Positions 16,507 through 25,844 are shown, counted from the stretch's first letter. The stretch: DNA of 64,000 nt from Aldehydirespirator sp963662645 (GCA_963662645.2 OY759762.1:1860001-1924000); one strand, 5' to 3'. Numbers and translations are program-made. Notes: a model not told the origin generated them from the sequence alone.

Positions 16507-18041
16507 GGTAGATGGATGGGGAAGGCGGCGCGGATGCGGGTATCGGCTTCGGCGCCGATGTGGGCCGGATGGTGCTCGGCCAGCACCCGCTGGACGTGCT
16601 CGTGGGCTCGGGCCCGGGAGTCCTTGCCCCCGGCGTCGAGCCAGTTGTCGGGAGTGTCGCGGTCGCCGATCTCCGGGTAGACGTACTCCCGCTGCATCAG
16701 CTCCAGAGTCTGGGGCGAGCCCAGGAAATGGCCGGGGCCTGCGATCACGTCTGCGATGAGCCGGGCCGACAGGGTCTCCTCGTTGACCTCGATGCCCCGC
16801 ACCGTGCGGTTGATCGAGCCGAGCATGTCATTGTCGATCACCAGCGCCTCCAGCGAGCAGCTCAGGATGCTGGCCAGCATCCCCGCCGACTCGTACACCA
16901 GGTTGGCTCCGGCGTGGCCGGCCAGCGCCACGTTCACGCCCTTCTCGTAGCCGGCCTGGTTGTCGGGGATCTTGGAGTCGGCCATGCCCGCGGCCACCCC
17001 CGACGGCAGGCCCATCCAGTTGAGCAACTGGGCCGCAGCGGCGTTGAGGATGCCCTCCTCGCCCGAGCCGCCGCTCATGGCGCCGGTGCGCAGGTCCGAC
17101 ACGAACGGCCACATGCCCATCACGCACGGGTGGCCCGGGCTCAACAGGTTCACACCGGTCAGCGCGGCCAGGCACTCGGCCAGGGCCTGGGCCAGAGAAC
17201 CGGCCAGAGCCGCGGGCGAGGTGGCCCCGGCCTGGCCGGCCGACAGCAGGTTGATGGGCATGCCCGTCTCGACTTGGGCCACCATGCACTTGGCCGACTC
17301 CTCGGCGAAGCGCAGCGGCGGCACCACGAACGTGTTGTTGGCCGCCACGAACGGCCGCTTGCGGAACTCGCCGGGCCCGCCGAGGGCCATGTCGAACATG
17401 TCCACCGTCTCGTACACATGCTCGCGCTCGAACCACGAAGTGCCGATGGGCTTGGTGGTTCCGGCCATGGCCGCGTAGGCGGTGTTGAGGTCGAGCAGCC
17501 GGGCGTCCTCCATGTCGCGGGCCACCACGGTGCGAACGAAGAAGTGGATGTGGTCGAGGGTGTCTATGAGGCGGGCGCAGTCGTAGACATCGACGGCGGT
17601 GGAGGGGCGGAACAGCCCGGTGGTGTGCTCGTACATGAGGACGGCGGCGCCGGCGGTGCCGAAGTGGACCCGGTCGCCGCCCACCGTGATGGACCGGTCG
17701 TCGTCGAAGCCGTGCCAGACCCACTCCTTGGCCGCGGTGGCCATGGCCCCCTCCACCACACCTCTGGGGTAGCGCAGACGACCGGCGTCGTCGACTTGCC
17801 CGCCCGCGGCGGTGACCACATCGATGAACTCCTCGATGGGCGAGCCCATGCCGACGTCTTCGAGGAGCGCCAGCGCGGTGTCGTACACCTGCTGCATGTC
17901 GGACTCGCTGAGCGGCGCGAACTTGCCACCGGGCATTCCGGGTCGCACCGGTCGAACATCGGCCTCCAAGGGCGCTTGGCGGGCCGCGATGCGCCCGGCC
18001 CGTCCACCGCCCCGACGCCGGCCTCCTGATCGGTCAGCCAC
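16491..18041 (-). CDS. Trimethylamine methyltransferase (MttB)-family protein, non-pyrrolysine type
   Basis: A 516-residue member of the MttB superfamily, which moves a methyl group from quaternary or tertiary amines to a corrinoid protein. The conserved C-terminal half is recognisable: GTTKPIGTSWFEREH, INLLSAGQAGATSPAALAG, GMADSKIPDNQAGYEKG and ALVIDNDMLGSINRTVRGIE. No in-frame TAG interrupts the frame, so it lacks the pyrrolysine of true MttB and belongs with MtgB-like enzymes that act on glycine betaine, carnitine or related compounds. No corrinoid protein gene is nearby. The GTG start follows GGAGTGGAGA. It is the last gene of a minus-strand methylated-amine block. Confidence 0.82.
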   Translation of the reverse strand: MADRSGGRRRGGGRAGRIAARQAPLEADVRPVRPGMPGGKFAPLSESDMQQVYDTALALLEDVGMGSPIEEFIDVVTAAGGQVDDAGRLRYPRGVVEGAMATAAKEWVWHGFDDDRSITVGGDRVHFGTAGAAVLMYEHTTGLFRPSTAVDVYDCARLIDTLDHIHFFVRTVVARDMEDARLLDLNTAYAAMAGTTKPIGTSWFEREHVYETVDMFDMALGGPGEFRKRPFVAANNTFVVPPLRFAEESAKCMVAQVETGMPINLLSAGQAGATSPAALAGSLAQALAECLAALTGVNLLSPGHPCVMGMWPFVSDLRTGAMSGGSGEEGILNAAAAQLLNWMGLPSGVAAGMADSKIPDNQAGYEKGVNVALAGHAGANLVYESAGMLASILSCSLEALVIDNDMLGSINRTVRGIEVNEETLSARLIADVIAGPGHFLGSPQTLELMQREYVYPEIGDRDTPDNWLDAGGKDSRARAHEHVQRVLAEHHPAHIGAEADTRIRAAFPIHLPQRPS

Positions 18042-18077
18042 GAGTCTCCACTCCGTTTCTCGCGCGGCTGCGAAATT

Positions 18078-18107
18078 GACTTAGTTCTCCCCATATACGG
18101 GGGTCAA
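18078..18107 (-). promoter_or_regulatory. Candidate promoter of the MttB-family gene
   Basis: In an AT-richer 87-bp gap, the minus strand has TTGACC (18102-18107) and, 17-18 bases on, TAAGTC/CTAAGT as a weak -10. Between them lies a near-palindrome CCCC-N6-GGGG at 18089-18102 that could be an operator. The identification is by eye only. Confidence 0.35.
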
Positions 18108-18128
18108 CTACGTTAATTTGGACGCAGG

Positions 18129-20594
18129 TCACGCGCGTGGGGCCGTGTTGGCCGGGTCGTAGGCGGGCTCGGCCAGCACGGTGGCCATGCGGCGCTCGCC
18201 CAGCAAGTCGAGCTCGAACGTCGATCCGGGCGCCTCGAACTCCGGTGCCACGTACACGAAAGCCAGGCTGCGGCCCACGGTGTGGCCCCAGGCGCCGCTG
18301 GTGGCGATGCCCATGACGTCGCCGTCGGCGTCGAAGGCGGGCTCGTTGCCCCGCACGTCGTTGTCGGTGGCGTCCACCTCGCAGTACACCAGCACCATCG
18401 ACAGCGGCTCGGACTGGTCGCGGCGAGCCACGGTGGCGTCGCGGCCGATGAAGGGCCGGCTGAGGTCGATGAAGCGCTCCAGGCGGGCCTCGATCGGGGT
18501 GATCTCGGTGGTCAGCTCCGAGCCCCACGCCTTGTAACCCTTCTCGATGCGCATGACGTTCATGGCGTAGCTGCCGAAGTGGACCATCCCGCAGGGCTCG
18601 CCCGCGGCGACCACCGCGTCGTACAGCTCGGCCAGCCGGTCCATGCCGCAGTGAAGCTCCCAGCCCAGCTCCCCCACGTAGGAAACCCGCAGAGCCAGGC
18701 ACGGCACGCCCGCCACGGTGATCTCGGCTGCGGTCAGCCATGGGAACGCCTCGTTGCTCAAGTTTGCGTCGGTGAGCGGCGCGAGCACATCGCGGGCCCG
18801 GGGACCGGTCACGGCCAGAAGGCCGGTCGAGTCGGTGACATCGGCGACCTTGACATCCTCCCCATCGGCGATGTGCTGCACCAGCCAGTCGAGATCGTGG
18901 CTCTGGCCCATGATGGCGGAGGTCAAGTAGAAGCGGTCCGACGCCAGGCGGGCGATGGTCATCTCGCACTCGATGCCGCCGAGCTCGGTGAGCATGTGCG
19001 TCAGCCGGATGCCGCCGTCGCGGGCCGGCAGCCGGTTGGCCGACAGGCGGTCCAGCAGGGCGGCCGCGCCGGCACCGGTCACCTGGAAGGAGGCGAAGGC
19101 GGTGATGTCGGCGATCCCGACCCGCTCGCGCACCCCCCGCACCTCGTCGGCCACCGGGTCGAAGGCGTTGGAGCGGCGGAACGAGTGCCGCTCGCCGGTC
19201 CCGTTGGGCGAGAAGTACTGGGGCCGCTCCCAGCCGTACACCTCCTGCCACTGGGCCCCGAGTTGGTCGAGGCGGTCGTAGATCGGGTTGGTCTTCTGGG
19301 GCCGTCCCGCGGCCCGGTACTCGCCGGGCAGGCGCACCTGGTACATCTCGTGGTACTCGTCGTGGGCCTTCGCGATGGCGAACGTCGAGCGAGGACCGGT
19401 GTGGTCGCCGAAGCGGCGGGGGTCCATGCCCCGGACGTTGATCTCGGTCTGGCCGTGGACCATCCACTGGGCCAGGGACTTGCCCGCCCCGGGGCCCTGG
19501 GTGATGCCGATGGAGGCGCCGTTGCAGTGCCAGTAGTTGCGCAGCCCCGGCGCGGGCCCCATCAGGTACCCGGAGTCGGGGGTGTGGGTGATCGGGCCCG
19601 ACACGATCTGCTTGATACCGGCCTCGGCGAAGGCCGGGATGCGCATGGCGGTGTACTCCAGGCACTCCTCGAGCACGTCGACGTTCTCGCCGGTGAGGTG
19701 GAAGTCGTGGGCCCAGTCGATGCCCTCCACCCCGTACACCCTGGAGTCGGACATCTCGTAGGGGCCGATCAGCAGGCCGTCGATCTCGCGGCGGTAGTAG
19801 CACGACGCTCTCGGATCGCGGGTCACCGGGGGCTCGAAGCCGAGGTCGATCATGGCCTGCAACGGCTCGGTCACCAGGTACTGGTGGATGACCGACACGA
19901 TCGGCACGTCGAGGGAGACCATGGCCCCGAGCTGGGGGGCGTAGTGGCCGGCCGCGTTGACGACGTGCTCGCACACGATCCGGTAGCTGTCGTCGGCGCC
20001 CTTGCCATTCATGCCGCCGGGGGCGGCGATGATCTCCCACCGCCCGTCGGGCAGGAGGTTCATGTCGGTCACCAGCGTGTGGCGCCGTATCTCGCAGCCG
20101 AGGTTGCGGGCGCCCCGGGCCATGGCGTTGGTGCAGCCCGAAGGGTCGGTCCAGCCGTCGTTGGGCGTGTAGAACCCGAGCTGGACGTCGCTGAGGTCCT
20201 CCAGCAGCGGATGGCGCTCACGGATCTCTTCGGGGGAGATCAGGTGCGACTCGATGCCGATCTGGGTCAGCATGGCATGCACGTAGCGGTGCCAGTCGAC
20301 CTCGTCGTCGGTGCGGGCCAGCCGGATGGCTCCGCAGCCGTGCCAGCCGGCCGACAGCCCGGTCTCGGCCTCGAGGCGGGGATACAGGGCCACTGCCTCC
20401 TGATGGACCTTGGCCATGTTGAGGTCGCCGATGAAGTTGGGGATCAGGCCGGCCGCGTGCCAGGTCGAGCCCGAGGTCAGCTCGCCCTTCTCCAGCAGGA
20501 CGGTGTCGGTCCAGCCCTCATGGGCCAGGTAGTACAGCAGGCCGACGCCCATGGCCCCGCCGCCGATGATCACGCACCGCGCCTGTTGCGTCAC
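18129..20594 (-). CDS. Dimethylglycine/sarcosine dehydrogenase-like flavoprotein (FAD + GcvT domains), copy 1
   Basis: An 821-residue protein. The N-terminal FAD domain shows CVIIGGGAMGVGLLYYL near residue 8 and ELTSGSTWHAAGL, whose His is the covalent FAD anchor in dimethylglycine and sarcosine dehydrogenases. The C-terminal half is a GcvT/aminomethyltransferase domain (LTHMLTELGGIECEMTI, RVSYVGELGWELHCG) that binds tetrahydrofolate and captures the released one-carbon unit. The GTG at 20594 is preferred over the frame opening at 20645 because AGGAGGGG lies just upstream. Electrons would pass to ETF. The exact N-methyl substrate cannot be read; a second, divergent copy lies two genes upstream. 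Confidence 0.85.
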   Translation of the reverse strand: MTQQARCVIIGGGAMGVGLLYYLAHEGWTDTVLLEKGELTSGSTWHAAGLIPNFIGDLNMAKVHQEAVALYPRLEAETGLSAGWHGCGAIRLARTDDEVDWHRYVHAMLTQIGIESHLISPEEIRERHPLLEDLSDVQLGFYTPNDGWTDPSGCTNAMARGARNLGCEIRRHTLVTDMNLLPDGRWEIIAAPGGMNGKGADDSYRIVCEHVVNAAGHYAPQLGAMVSLDVPIVSVIHQYLVTEPLQAMIDLGFEPPVTRDPRASCYYRREIDGLLIGPYEMSDSRVYGVEGIDWAHDFHLTGENVDVLEECLEYTAMRIPAFAEAGIKQIVSGPITHTPDSGYLMGPAPGLRNYWHCNGASIGITQGPGAGKSLAQWMVHGQTEINVRGMDPRRFGDHTGPRSTFAIAKAHDEYHEMYQVRLPGEYRAAGRPQKTNPIYDRLDQLGAQWQEVYGWERPQYFSPNGTGERHSFRRSNAFDPVADEVRGVRERVGIADITAFASFQVTGAGAAALLDRLSANRLPARDGGIRLTHMLTELGGIECEMTIARLASDRFYLTSAIMGQSHDLDWLVQHIADGEDVKVADVTDSTGLLAVTGPRARDVLAPLTDANLSNEAFPWLTAAEITVAGVPCLALRVSYVGELGWELHCGMDRLAELYDAVVAAGEPCGMVHFGSYAMNVMRIEKGYKAWGSELTTEITPIEARLERFIDLSRPFIGRDATVARRDQSEPLSMVLVYCEVDATDNDVRGNEPAFDADGDVMGIATSGAWGHTVGRSLAFVYVAPEFEAPGSTFELDLLGERRMATVLAEPAYDPANTAPRA

Positions 20595-20726
20595 GGCCCC
20601 TCCTGAAGGTGTGCGCACCTGCGCCGCGTCGGTAGGCCGCGGCAAGCCGGGAGTGTAGTTGCAGGGCGGCCCTCAGGACAGCCGAACCCGACTGCTTGAA
20701 GGACTAGTCCGAGCGTTGGTCGGTGA

Positions 20727-21818
20727 TCATGGGTTCGCCTCCGTGTGGACGCCGGGCGGTTGGATGTCGTTGAGCCGCCAGTTCAGGTAGTGGCCGAAGT
20801 CGGCGACGACCCGCTCGACGGGAACAAGGTGCCCCGGATTGAAATCGCCGGAGGCTCCCCGCTGGCCCCGCTCGCAGATGGCCTTGTCTTCCGGCAGGAA
20901 ATCGGGAAGTGAGTAGGAGGAACCGATGGTCCGGCTGACCCACTTGGCGAGCCGGCCGGTGGAGGAACCTCGCGGAACCGAGCTGTAGGCGCCCCCGGTA
21001 CGCACCGTGCACCGGTCGACGCCGACGGGGTACACCGCCTGCCAGACGAGGCTGCCCGGCGTGAGCACGCCGACGAAGTTGGGCGGCAGGCTGATGAGCA
21101 GGTAGTCGTCCCCACCCTCGACCCGGCCCCCCGTGGCCGTGGCCCTGGCCGAGCCCGTGATGTAGTAGGCGTCCCTCGTGGGCGTGTACGGCTCGAGCGT
21201 CTTGGGGTGGACCTGGAACAGGTGATAGCTCTCCATGGCGTTCACGATGGCCAGCTTCCAGTTGCAGTCCCATTGCTGTGTCTCCTGATAGGCCGCGTAG
21301 TGGTGCAACTCGTCGATGCCGCGCCCGGCCACACGGGGCTCCACCGCGGCGAGACGCTCGGCGAGCGGCTCGACATCTACGTTGAGGCTCACGAAGACCA
21401 GGCCGTGCCACGACTCGACCCGATACTGAGGCAGGCAATGGGCGGCCTTGTCGACCGCGTCCTTCGATGTGAACGGCGCCGCCAGCAGCCGCCCACTGTC
21501 GTTGTAGGTCCAGGCGTGGTAGGGACACTGGATGCGCTTGTCGTTGGCCGGGCACTCGACCAGCAGGGTGCCCCGGTGGGCGCACAGGTTGGACAGGGCG
21601 CAGAGTTCGCCCTCCTGGTTGCGAAGCAGCAGCACCGGCTGGTTGCCCACGACGAGTGGGAGCTGGTCGCCGCGTCTGCCGACGGCGTCCTCGGTGGTGA
21701 CGAAGACCCAGTCCCCGCGCCAGATGCGGGCCATCTCGGCCGCGTGGACAACGGGATCGCGGTAGAAGGCGTTGGGAAGCGCGTGCTCCGGATCGAAGGT
21801 CAGTGTCGGAGCGGTCAC
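20727..21818 (-). CDS. Rieske non-heme iron oxygenase, large subunit (GbcA/carnitine-oxygenase type)
   Basis: A 363-residue aromatic-ring-hydroxylase-type oxygenase. The Rieske cluster motif is CAHRGTLLVEC...CPYHAW (CxH-x16-CxxH) and the mononuclear iron site is within NAMESYHLFQVHPKT (two His spaced by four). Members that demethylate betaines or cleave carnitine share this form; its position between two N-methyl-amine dehydrogenases favours glycine betaine or a similar quaternary amine. The GTG start at 21818 overlaps the stop of the upstream gene by four bases (GTGA), so the two are translationally coupled. No matching reductase subunit is in the window. Confidence 0.82.
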   Translation of the reverse strand: MTAPTLTFDPEHALPNAFYRDPVVHAAEMARIWRGDWVFVTTEDAVGRRGDQLPLVVGNQPVLLLRNQEGELCALSNLCAHRGTLLVECPANDKRIQCPYHAWTYNDSGRLLAAPFTSKDAVDKAAHCLPQYRVESWHGLVFVSLNVDVEPLAERLAAVEPRVAGRGIDELHHYAAYQETQQWDCNWKLAIVNAMESYHLFQVHPKTLEPYTPTRDAYYITGSARATATGGRVEGGDDYLLISLPPNFVGVLTPGSLVWQAVYPVGVDRCTVRTGGAYSSVPRGSSTGRLAKWVSRTIGSSYSLPDFLPEDKAICERGQRGASGDFNPGHLVPVERVVADFGHYLNWRLNDIQPPGVHTEANP

Positions 21819-24283
21819 AGCAACGACGGGCCGTCCTCCAGGCGGACTCGCTGGTTCTTGGGATCGTAGAAGCTGCGGATCGATGGGGTGGCCGGCACCA
21901 GCTCGCCGCCGATGTTGATCTCGAAGGTGCCGGCGTCGAGCCAGTCCTGGACCACGCCATCGTTGCCGGGACGGTGCAGGTAGCCCATGGCCAGGCAGCG
22001 ATCCTCGACGTAGCTCCACATCGACGACGTGGTGCTGCCCACCGGCTCGCCGTTGCGCAGGATCGGGTCGTCGTGGTAGCAGAGCAGCTCGGGGTGCTCC
22101 AAGCGGAACTGGATCAGCCGCTTGTTGCGGGGCCGCTCCCGCTGAGCCTCCAGCGCGGCCCGGCCGTTCCAGGGATTGGGCTTGTCCCATCCGATGGTGA
22201 AGCCCAGCCCGGCCTCGATGGGGGTGTCCTCGTCGGTGATGTCGTGGCCCCAGTGCCGGTACCCCGACTCCAGCCGAAGGGTGTTCATGGCGTGGTACCC
22301 GGCCAGGGTCAAGCCGTGGGGCTCGCCCGCGTCCATCAGCGCGTCGTAGAGCTCCACCGCGTGCTCGTTGGGCAGGTAGAGCTCCCAGCCGAGCTCGCCC
22401 ACGTAGCTCATGCGCAGCGCCAGCACGTCGATGCCGGCGATGTCGATGCGCTGGGACGTGCCGAACGGGAAGTCGGTGTTGGTGAGCGACGCCTCGGTGA
22501 GCGGGGCGAGCACGAAGCGGGCCTTGGGGCCCATCAGACCGATCATGGCCCAGTGCTCGGTGATGTCGGCGATCTCCACGTCGCGATCCCGGCTCGCACG
22601 GCGCAGGCGGGCCCAGTCCCTGGTCTGGGCGGCGGCCGCGGTCACCACCAGGAAGCGGTCGAGGCCAAGCCGGGTCACGGTCAGGTCCGCCTCGATGCCG
22701 CCCCGGCGGTTGCACCACTGCGTGTAGACCGCCTTGCCCACGGGCACGTCGATGCGGGCGGTGCTCAACGCGTCCAGCACCACCAGCGAATCGGGTCCGT
22801 CCACGGTGAACTTGGCGAACGACGTCTGGTCGAACAGCGCCGCCCGCTCCCGCACGGCCCGGCACTCCTCGCCCGCATTGGCCCACCAGTTCTGCTTTCC
22901 GTAGCTGTAGGCGTAGGTGCGGTCCTGGCCACCTGCTGCGTACCAGTTGGGCCGCTCCCATCCCGCGGTCTCGCCGAACACGGCCCCGGCGGCGTCCAGG
23001 CGGTCGTGCAGCGGCGACACCCGCTGACCCCGGGCGCTCTCGTACTGGTAGAAGGGCCAGTGCATGGCGTACAGCAGCCCCAAGCTCTCGGGGATGCGCT
23101 CGGAGAGATAGGCGGGCTCGGCTTGGAATCCGAAGGCCCGGCGGATGTCCACCGACGACAGGTCCATGGGCGGGTGCCGGTCGGCGATCCAGTCGGCCAG
23201 AGCCCAGCCCACCCCTCCCGCGGACTGGATGCCCACCGAGTTGAACCCGGCGGCCACGAAACACCCGTCCACTTCCGGCGACTCGCCCAGGTAGTACACC
23301 CCGTCCGGGGTGAACGCCTCGGGGCCGTTGAGGAACAGCTGGATGCCGCACTCCCCCAGCGCGGGCACCCGGTGAATAGACCGCTCGAAGATCGGCCCGA
23401 TGTGGTCCCAGTCCTCGCCCAACGTGCCGAAGGAGAAGTCGCGGGGGATCCCCTCGAGGTTCCACACCTTGCCCCGAGGCTCGAAGAAGCCGGCCATGAT
23501 CTTGCCGGTCTCCTCTTTGAAGTAGGTGTAGTTGCCGGGATCGCGCAGCACCGGGGTCTCGGGGTCGAGGCCGAGCGGCTCGGACACGACGTAGAAGTGC
23601 TCGCAGGCCTGCAGCGGCACGTTCACTCCGATCTGGGCCGCCAGCTGGCGGGTCCAGATGCCGGTGGCCAGCACCACGGTCTCGGTCTCGATGCTGCCGT
23701 GCTCGGTATCGACCCCGGCTATGGCGTCACCCTCGGTGCGCAGCCCGGTCACGGCAATGTCCTCGATGATGCGCACCCCCCGGCTGCGGGCCCCCTTGGC
23801 CAGCGCCATGGTGGTGTCCACCGGGGAGGTGTGGCCGTCGCGGGGGATGTACAGCGCGCCCACGATGTCGTCGGCGCGGATCAGTGGCCAGCGCTCGCGC
23901 AGCTCGTCGATGTCGATCTCGCGGGTCTCGACCCCCGCCGACATCGCCATGGCCGCGCCCCGCCTGATCTCCTCCCAGCGCTCGGCGTCGGCGGCCACGG
24001 AGATCGACCCGGGCGTGCGGCAGCCGGTGGCCTGCCCGGTCTCGTCCTCGAGCGCCTCGTACAGCCGGGCCGAGTAGGTGGCCAGCTTGGTGAGGCTGAA
24101 GGTCGACTTGAGCTGGGCTACCAGCCCGGCCGCGTGCCAAGTCGTGCCGCCGGTGAGCTTGTTCTGCTCTAGAACCACGACATCGGTGATGCCCCGGCGG
24201 GCGAGGTGGTAGGCCACGCTGCAGCCGACGATGCCGCCGCCTACCACCACTGCCTGGGCCCGGTCGGGCAGCCCTTGGACCAT
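21815..24283 (-). CDS. Dimethylglycine/sarcosine dehydrogenase-like flavoprotein (FAD + GcvT domains), copy 2
   Basis: An 822-residue paralogue of the 18129-20594 product. It begins AVVVGGGIVGCSVAYHLARR and has KLTGGTTWHAAGLVAQL with the FAD-anchoring His. The C-terminal GcvT region includes RRGGIEADLTVTRLG and LRMSYVGELGWELYLPNEH. The start ATG follows GGGAG. Its stop overlaps the Rieske gene start. The two copies differ along their whole length, so they probably act on different N-methyl substrates in series, for example dimethylglycine then sarcosine. Confidence 0.85.
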   Translation of the reverse strand: MVQGLPDRAQAVVVGGGIVGCSVAYHLARRGITDVVVLEQNKLTGGTTWHAAGLVAQLKSTFSLTKLATYSARLYEALEDETGQATGCRTPGSISVAADAERWEEIRRGAAMAMSAGVETREIDIDELRERWPLIRADDIVGALYIPRDGHTSPVDTTMALAKGARSRGVRIIEDIAVTGLRTEGDAIAGVDTEHGSIETETVVLATGIWTRQLAAQIGVNVPLQACEHFYVVSEPLGLDPETPVLRDPGNYTYFKEETGKIMAGFFEPRGKVWNLEGIPRDFSFGTLGEDWDHIGPIFERSIHRVPALGECGIQLFLNGPEAFTPDGVYYLGESPEVDGCFVAAGFNSVGIQSAGGVGWALADWIADRHPPMDLSSVDIRRAFGFQAEPAYLSERIPESLGLLYAMHWPFYQYESARGQRVSPLHDRLDAAGAVFGETAGWERPNWYAAGGQDRTYAYSYGKQNWWANAGEECRAVRERAALFDQTSFAKFTVDGPDSLVVLDALSTARIDVPVGKAVYTQWCNRRGGIEADLTVTRLGLDRFLVVTAAAAQTRDWARLRRASRDRDVEIADITEHWAMIGLMGPKARFVLAPLTEASLTNTDFPFGTSQRIDIAGIDVLALRMSYVGELGWELYLPNEHAVELYDALMDAGEPHGLTLAGYHAMNTLRLESGYRHWGHDITDEDTPIEAGLGFTIGWDKPNPWNGRAALEAQRERPRNKRLIQFRLEHPELLCYHDDPILRNGEPVGSTTSSMWSYVEDRCLAMGYLHRPGNDGVVQDWLDAGTFEINIGGELVPATPSIRSFYDPKNQRVRLEDGPSLL

Positions 24284-24390
24284 CGAACTCCCCTCCGTCG
24301 ATTCGCAGGCCCGGCTGGCCCGGCCCAGGATGGGTCAGTCTACGCCCCTGCGCGAACAGGTGAGAGCCCGTCGCCTCGCAGCGGTGACAC

Positions 24391-24489
24391 TCCCGCTCTT
24401 GTTCGCTTCGCTCACGGGCCGCTCGGGCCCCGGCCTGGCTCGGCACGTCGCGGAGATCTCATCGATCGCTCCTCATCCGCTCGGCCTCT
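24391..24489 (-). repeat. Interspersed GC-rich repeat, long variant
   Basis: Minus-orientation long copy. Its left part (AAGAGGCCGAGCGG) lies inside the 3' end of mgsC and encodes that gene's last residues EAERMRSDR plus the TGA stop. The common right part (CCCGAGCGGCCCGTGAGCG...AACAAGAGCGGGA) follows downstream. Confidence 0.8.
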
Positions 24490-25844
24490 TGGCCCGGTAC
24501 CCAGTCGGTTCCCGCCAGGGGAACCTTGGCCATGGCCGCGGCCTCCACGGTCAAGGCGGCCAAATCCTCGGGCTCCAGGTTCAGGACATGCGACTTGCCG
24601 TTGGCCCGGGCCAGGATCTGGGTCTCGATGGTCAGCACCTGCAGGTAGTTGGCCAGGCGCCTGCCGGCCAGCACCGGATCGAGGCGGGCCGACAGGTCGG
24701 GGTCCTGGGTGGTTATCCCGGCCGGGTCGTTGCCCGCCTGGAAGTCCTCCCAGAATCCGGCCGAGGTGCCCAGGGCCCGGTACTCGGCCTCGTAGGCGGG
24801 GTCGTTGTCGCCGATGGCAATCAGCGCCGCGGTGCCGATGGAAGCCGCGTCGGCACCGAGGGCCAGCGCCTTGGCCACGTCGGCGCCGGAGCGGATGCCG
24901 CCCGCGACGATGAGCTTCACCTCCCGGCGGTGCACACCGAGCTCCCGCAGGGCCCGCACCGACTCGCCGATGGCGGCTACCGTCGGGATGCCGACATGCT
25001 CGATGAACACGTCCTGGGTGGCCGCGGTGCCGCCCTGCATGCCGTCCACCACCACCGCGTCGGCACCAGCCTTCACCGCCAGGGCGGTGTCGTAGTAGGG
25101 GCGGGCCGCGCCCACCTTCACATAGATCGGCACCTGCCAGTCGGTGATCTCCCTCAGCTCGCCGATCTTGATCTCCAAGTCGTCGGGACCGGTCCAGTCG
25201 GGATGGCGGCACGCCGAGCGCTGGTCAATGCCCTCGGGCAGGGTGCGCATCTCGGCCACCCGTTCCGTGATCTTCTGGCCGAGCAGCATCCCGCCGCCGC
25301 CGGGCTTGGCGCCCTGGCCCACCACGACCTCGATGGCGTCGGCCACTCGCAGATGGTCGGGGTTCATTCCGTAGCGGGACGGCAGGTACTGGTACACCAG
25401 CGTGGTGGAGTGCTGGCGCTCCTCGTCGGTCATGCCACCGTCGCCGGTGGTGGTGGACGTTCCCGCGGCCGACGCGCCCCGGCCGAGGGCTTCTTTGGCC
25501 TGAGCCGAGAGCGAGCCGAAGCTCATGCCCGCGATCGTCACCGGGATTCTCAGGTGGACGGGCCGCTCGGCCCGGTCCTCGCCGATCACCACGTCCGTCC
25601 CGCACGCCTCGCGGTAGCCCTCCAGGGGATACCGCGACATCGACGCCCCGAGGAACACCAGGTCGTCGAGGGTGGGCAGGCGGCGCTTGGCCCCCCAGCC
25701 CCGGATGCGGTAGATGCCGGTGTTGGCCGCCCGGCGGATCTCGGCGATCACGTTGCGGTCGAAGCTGTACGACTCCCGCAGGTGCCAGTAGTCGGGGTCC
25801 GACATCTCGACCGGCTCGGGCCCGTTCAGCGGTTGGTCGGTCAT
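24459..25844 (-). CDS. mgsC: Glutamate synthase-type FMN protein (MgsC/GlxD-like)
   Basis: A 461-residue glutamate-synthase central/FMN-domain protein, matching the large subunit of N-methylglutamate synthase (MgsC) and GlxD of rhizobial glx operons. Visible are VTIAGMSFGSLSAQAKEALG, STTTGDGGMTDEER, GQGAKPGGGGMLLG (FMN/substrate site), VDGMQGGTAATQDVF and KLIVAGGIRSGADVAKALALG followed by GADAASIGTAA. The start overlaps the mgsB stop by four bases (ATGA). The C-terminus runs into an interspersed repeat that supplies the stop. Together with mgsA and mgsB it likely makes N-methylglutamate from methylamine and glutamate; a variant glutamate synthase is the alternative. Confidence 0.82.
   Translation of the reverse strand: MTDQPLNGPEPVEMSDPDYWHLRESYSFDRNVIAEIRRAANTGIYRIRGWGAKRRLPTLDDLVFLGASMSRYPLEGYREACGTDVVIGEDRAERPVHLRIPVTIAGMSFGSLSAQAKEALGRGASAAGTSTTTGDGGMTDEERQHSTTLVYQYLPSRYGMNPDHLRVADAIEVVVGQGAKPGGGGMLLGQKITERVAEMRTLPEGIDQRSACRHPDWTGPDDLEIKIGELREITDWQVPIYVKVGAARPYYDTALAVKAGADAVVVDGMQGGTAATQDVFIEHVGIPTVAAIGESVRALRELGVHRREVKLIVAGGIRSGADVAKALALGADAASIGTAALIAIGDNDPAYEAEYRALGTSAGFWEDFQAGNDPAGITTQDPDLSARLDPVLAGRRLANYLQVLTIETQILARANGKSHVLNLEPEDLAALTVEAAAMAKVPLAGTDWVPGQEAERMRSDR

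Noticed and set aside
16491..18041. Pyrrolysine-containing MttB
   Set aside because: No in-frame TAG occurs inside the gene; the only TAG is the terminal stop, located in the repeat.
18282..20606. Long open frame (774 codons) antisense to the first FAD-GcvT gene
   Set aside because: Composition is Val/Gly/His/Arg-rich without domain motifs; it is the usual high-GC antisense shadow of a real gene with clear motifs.
21803..24172. Long open frame (789 codons) antisense to the second FAD-GcvT gene
   Set aside because: Same type of shadow; no recognisable family, and the minus-strand frame is firmly supported.
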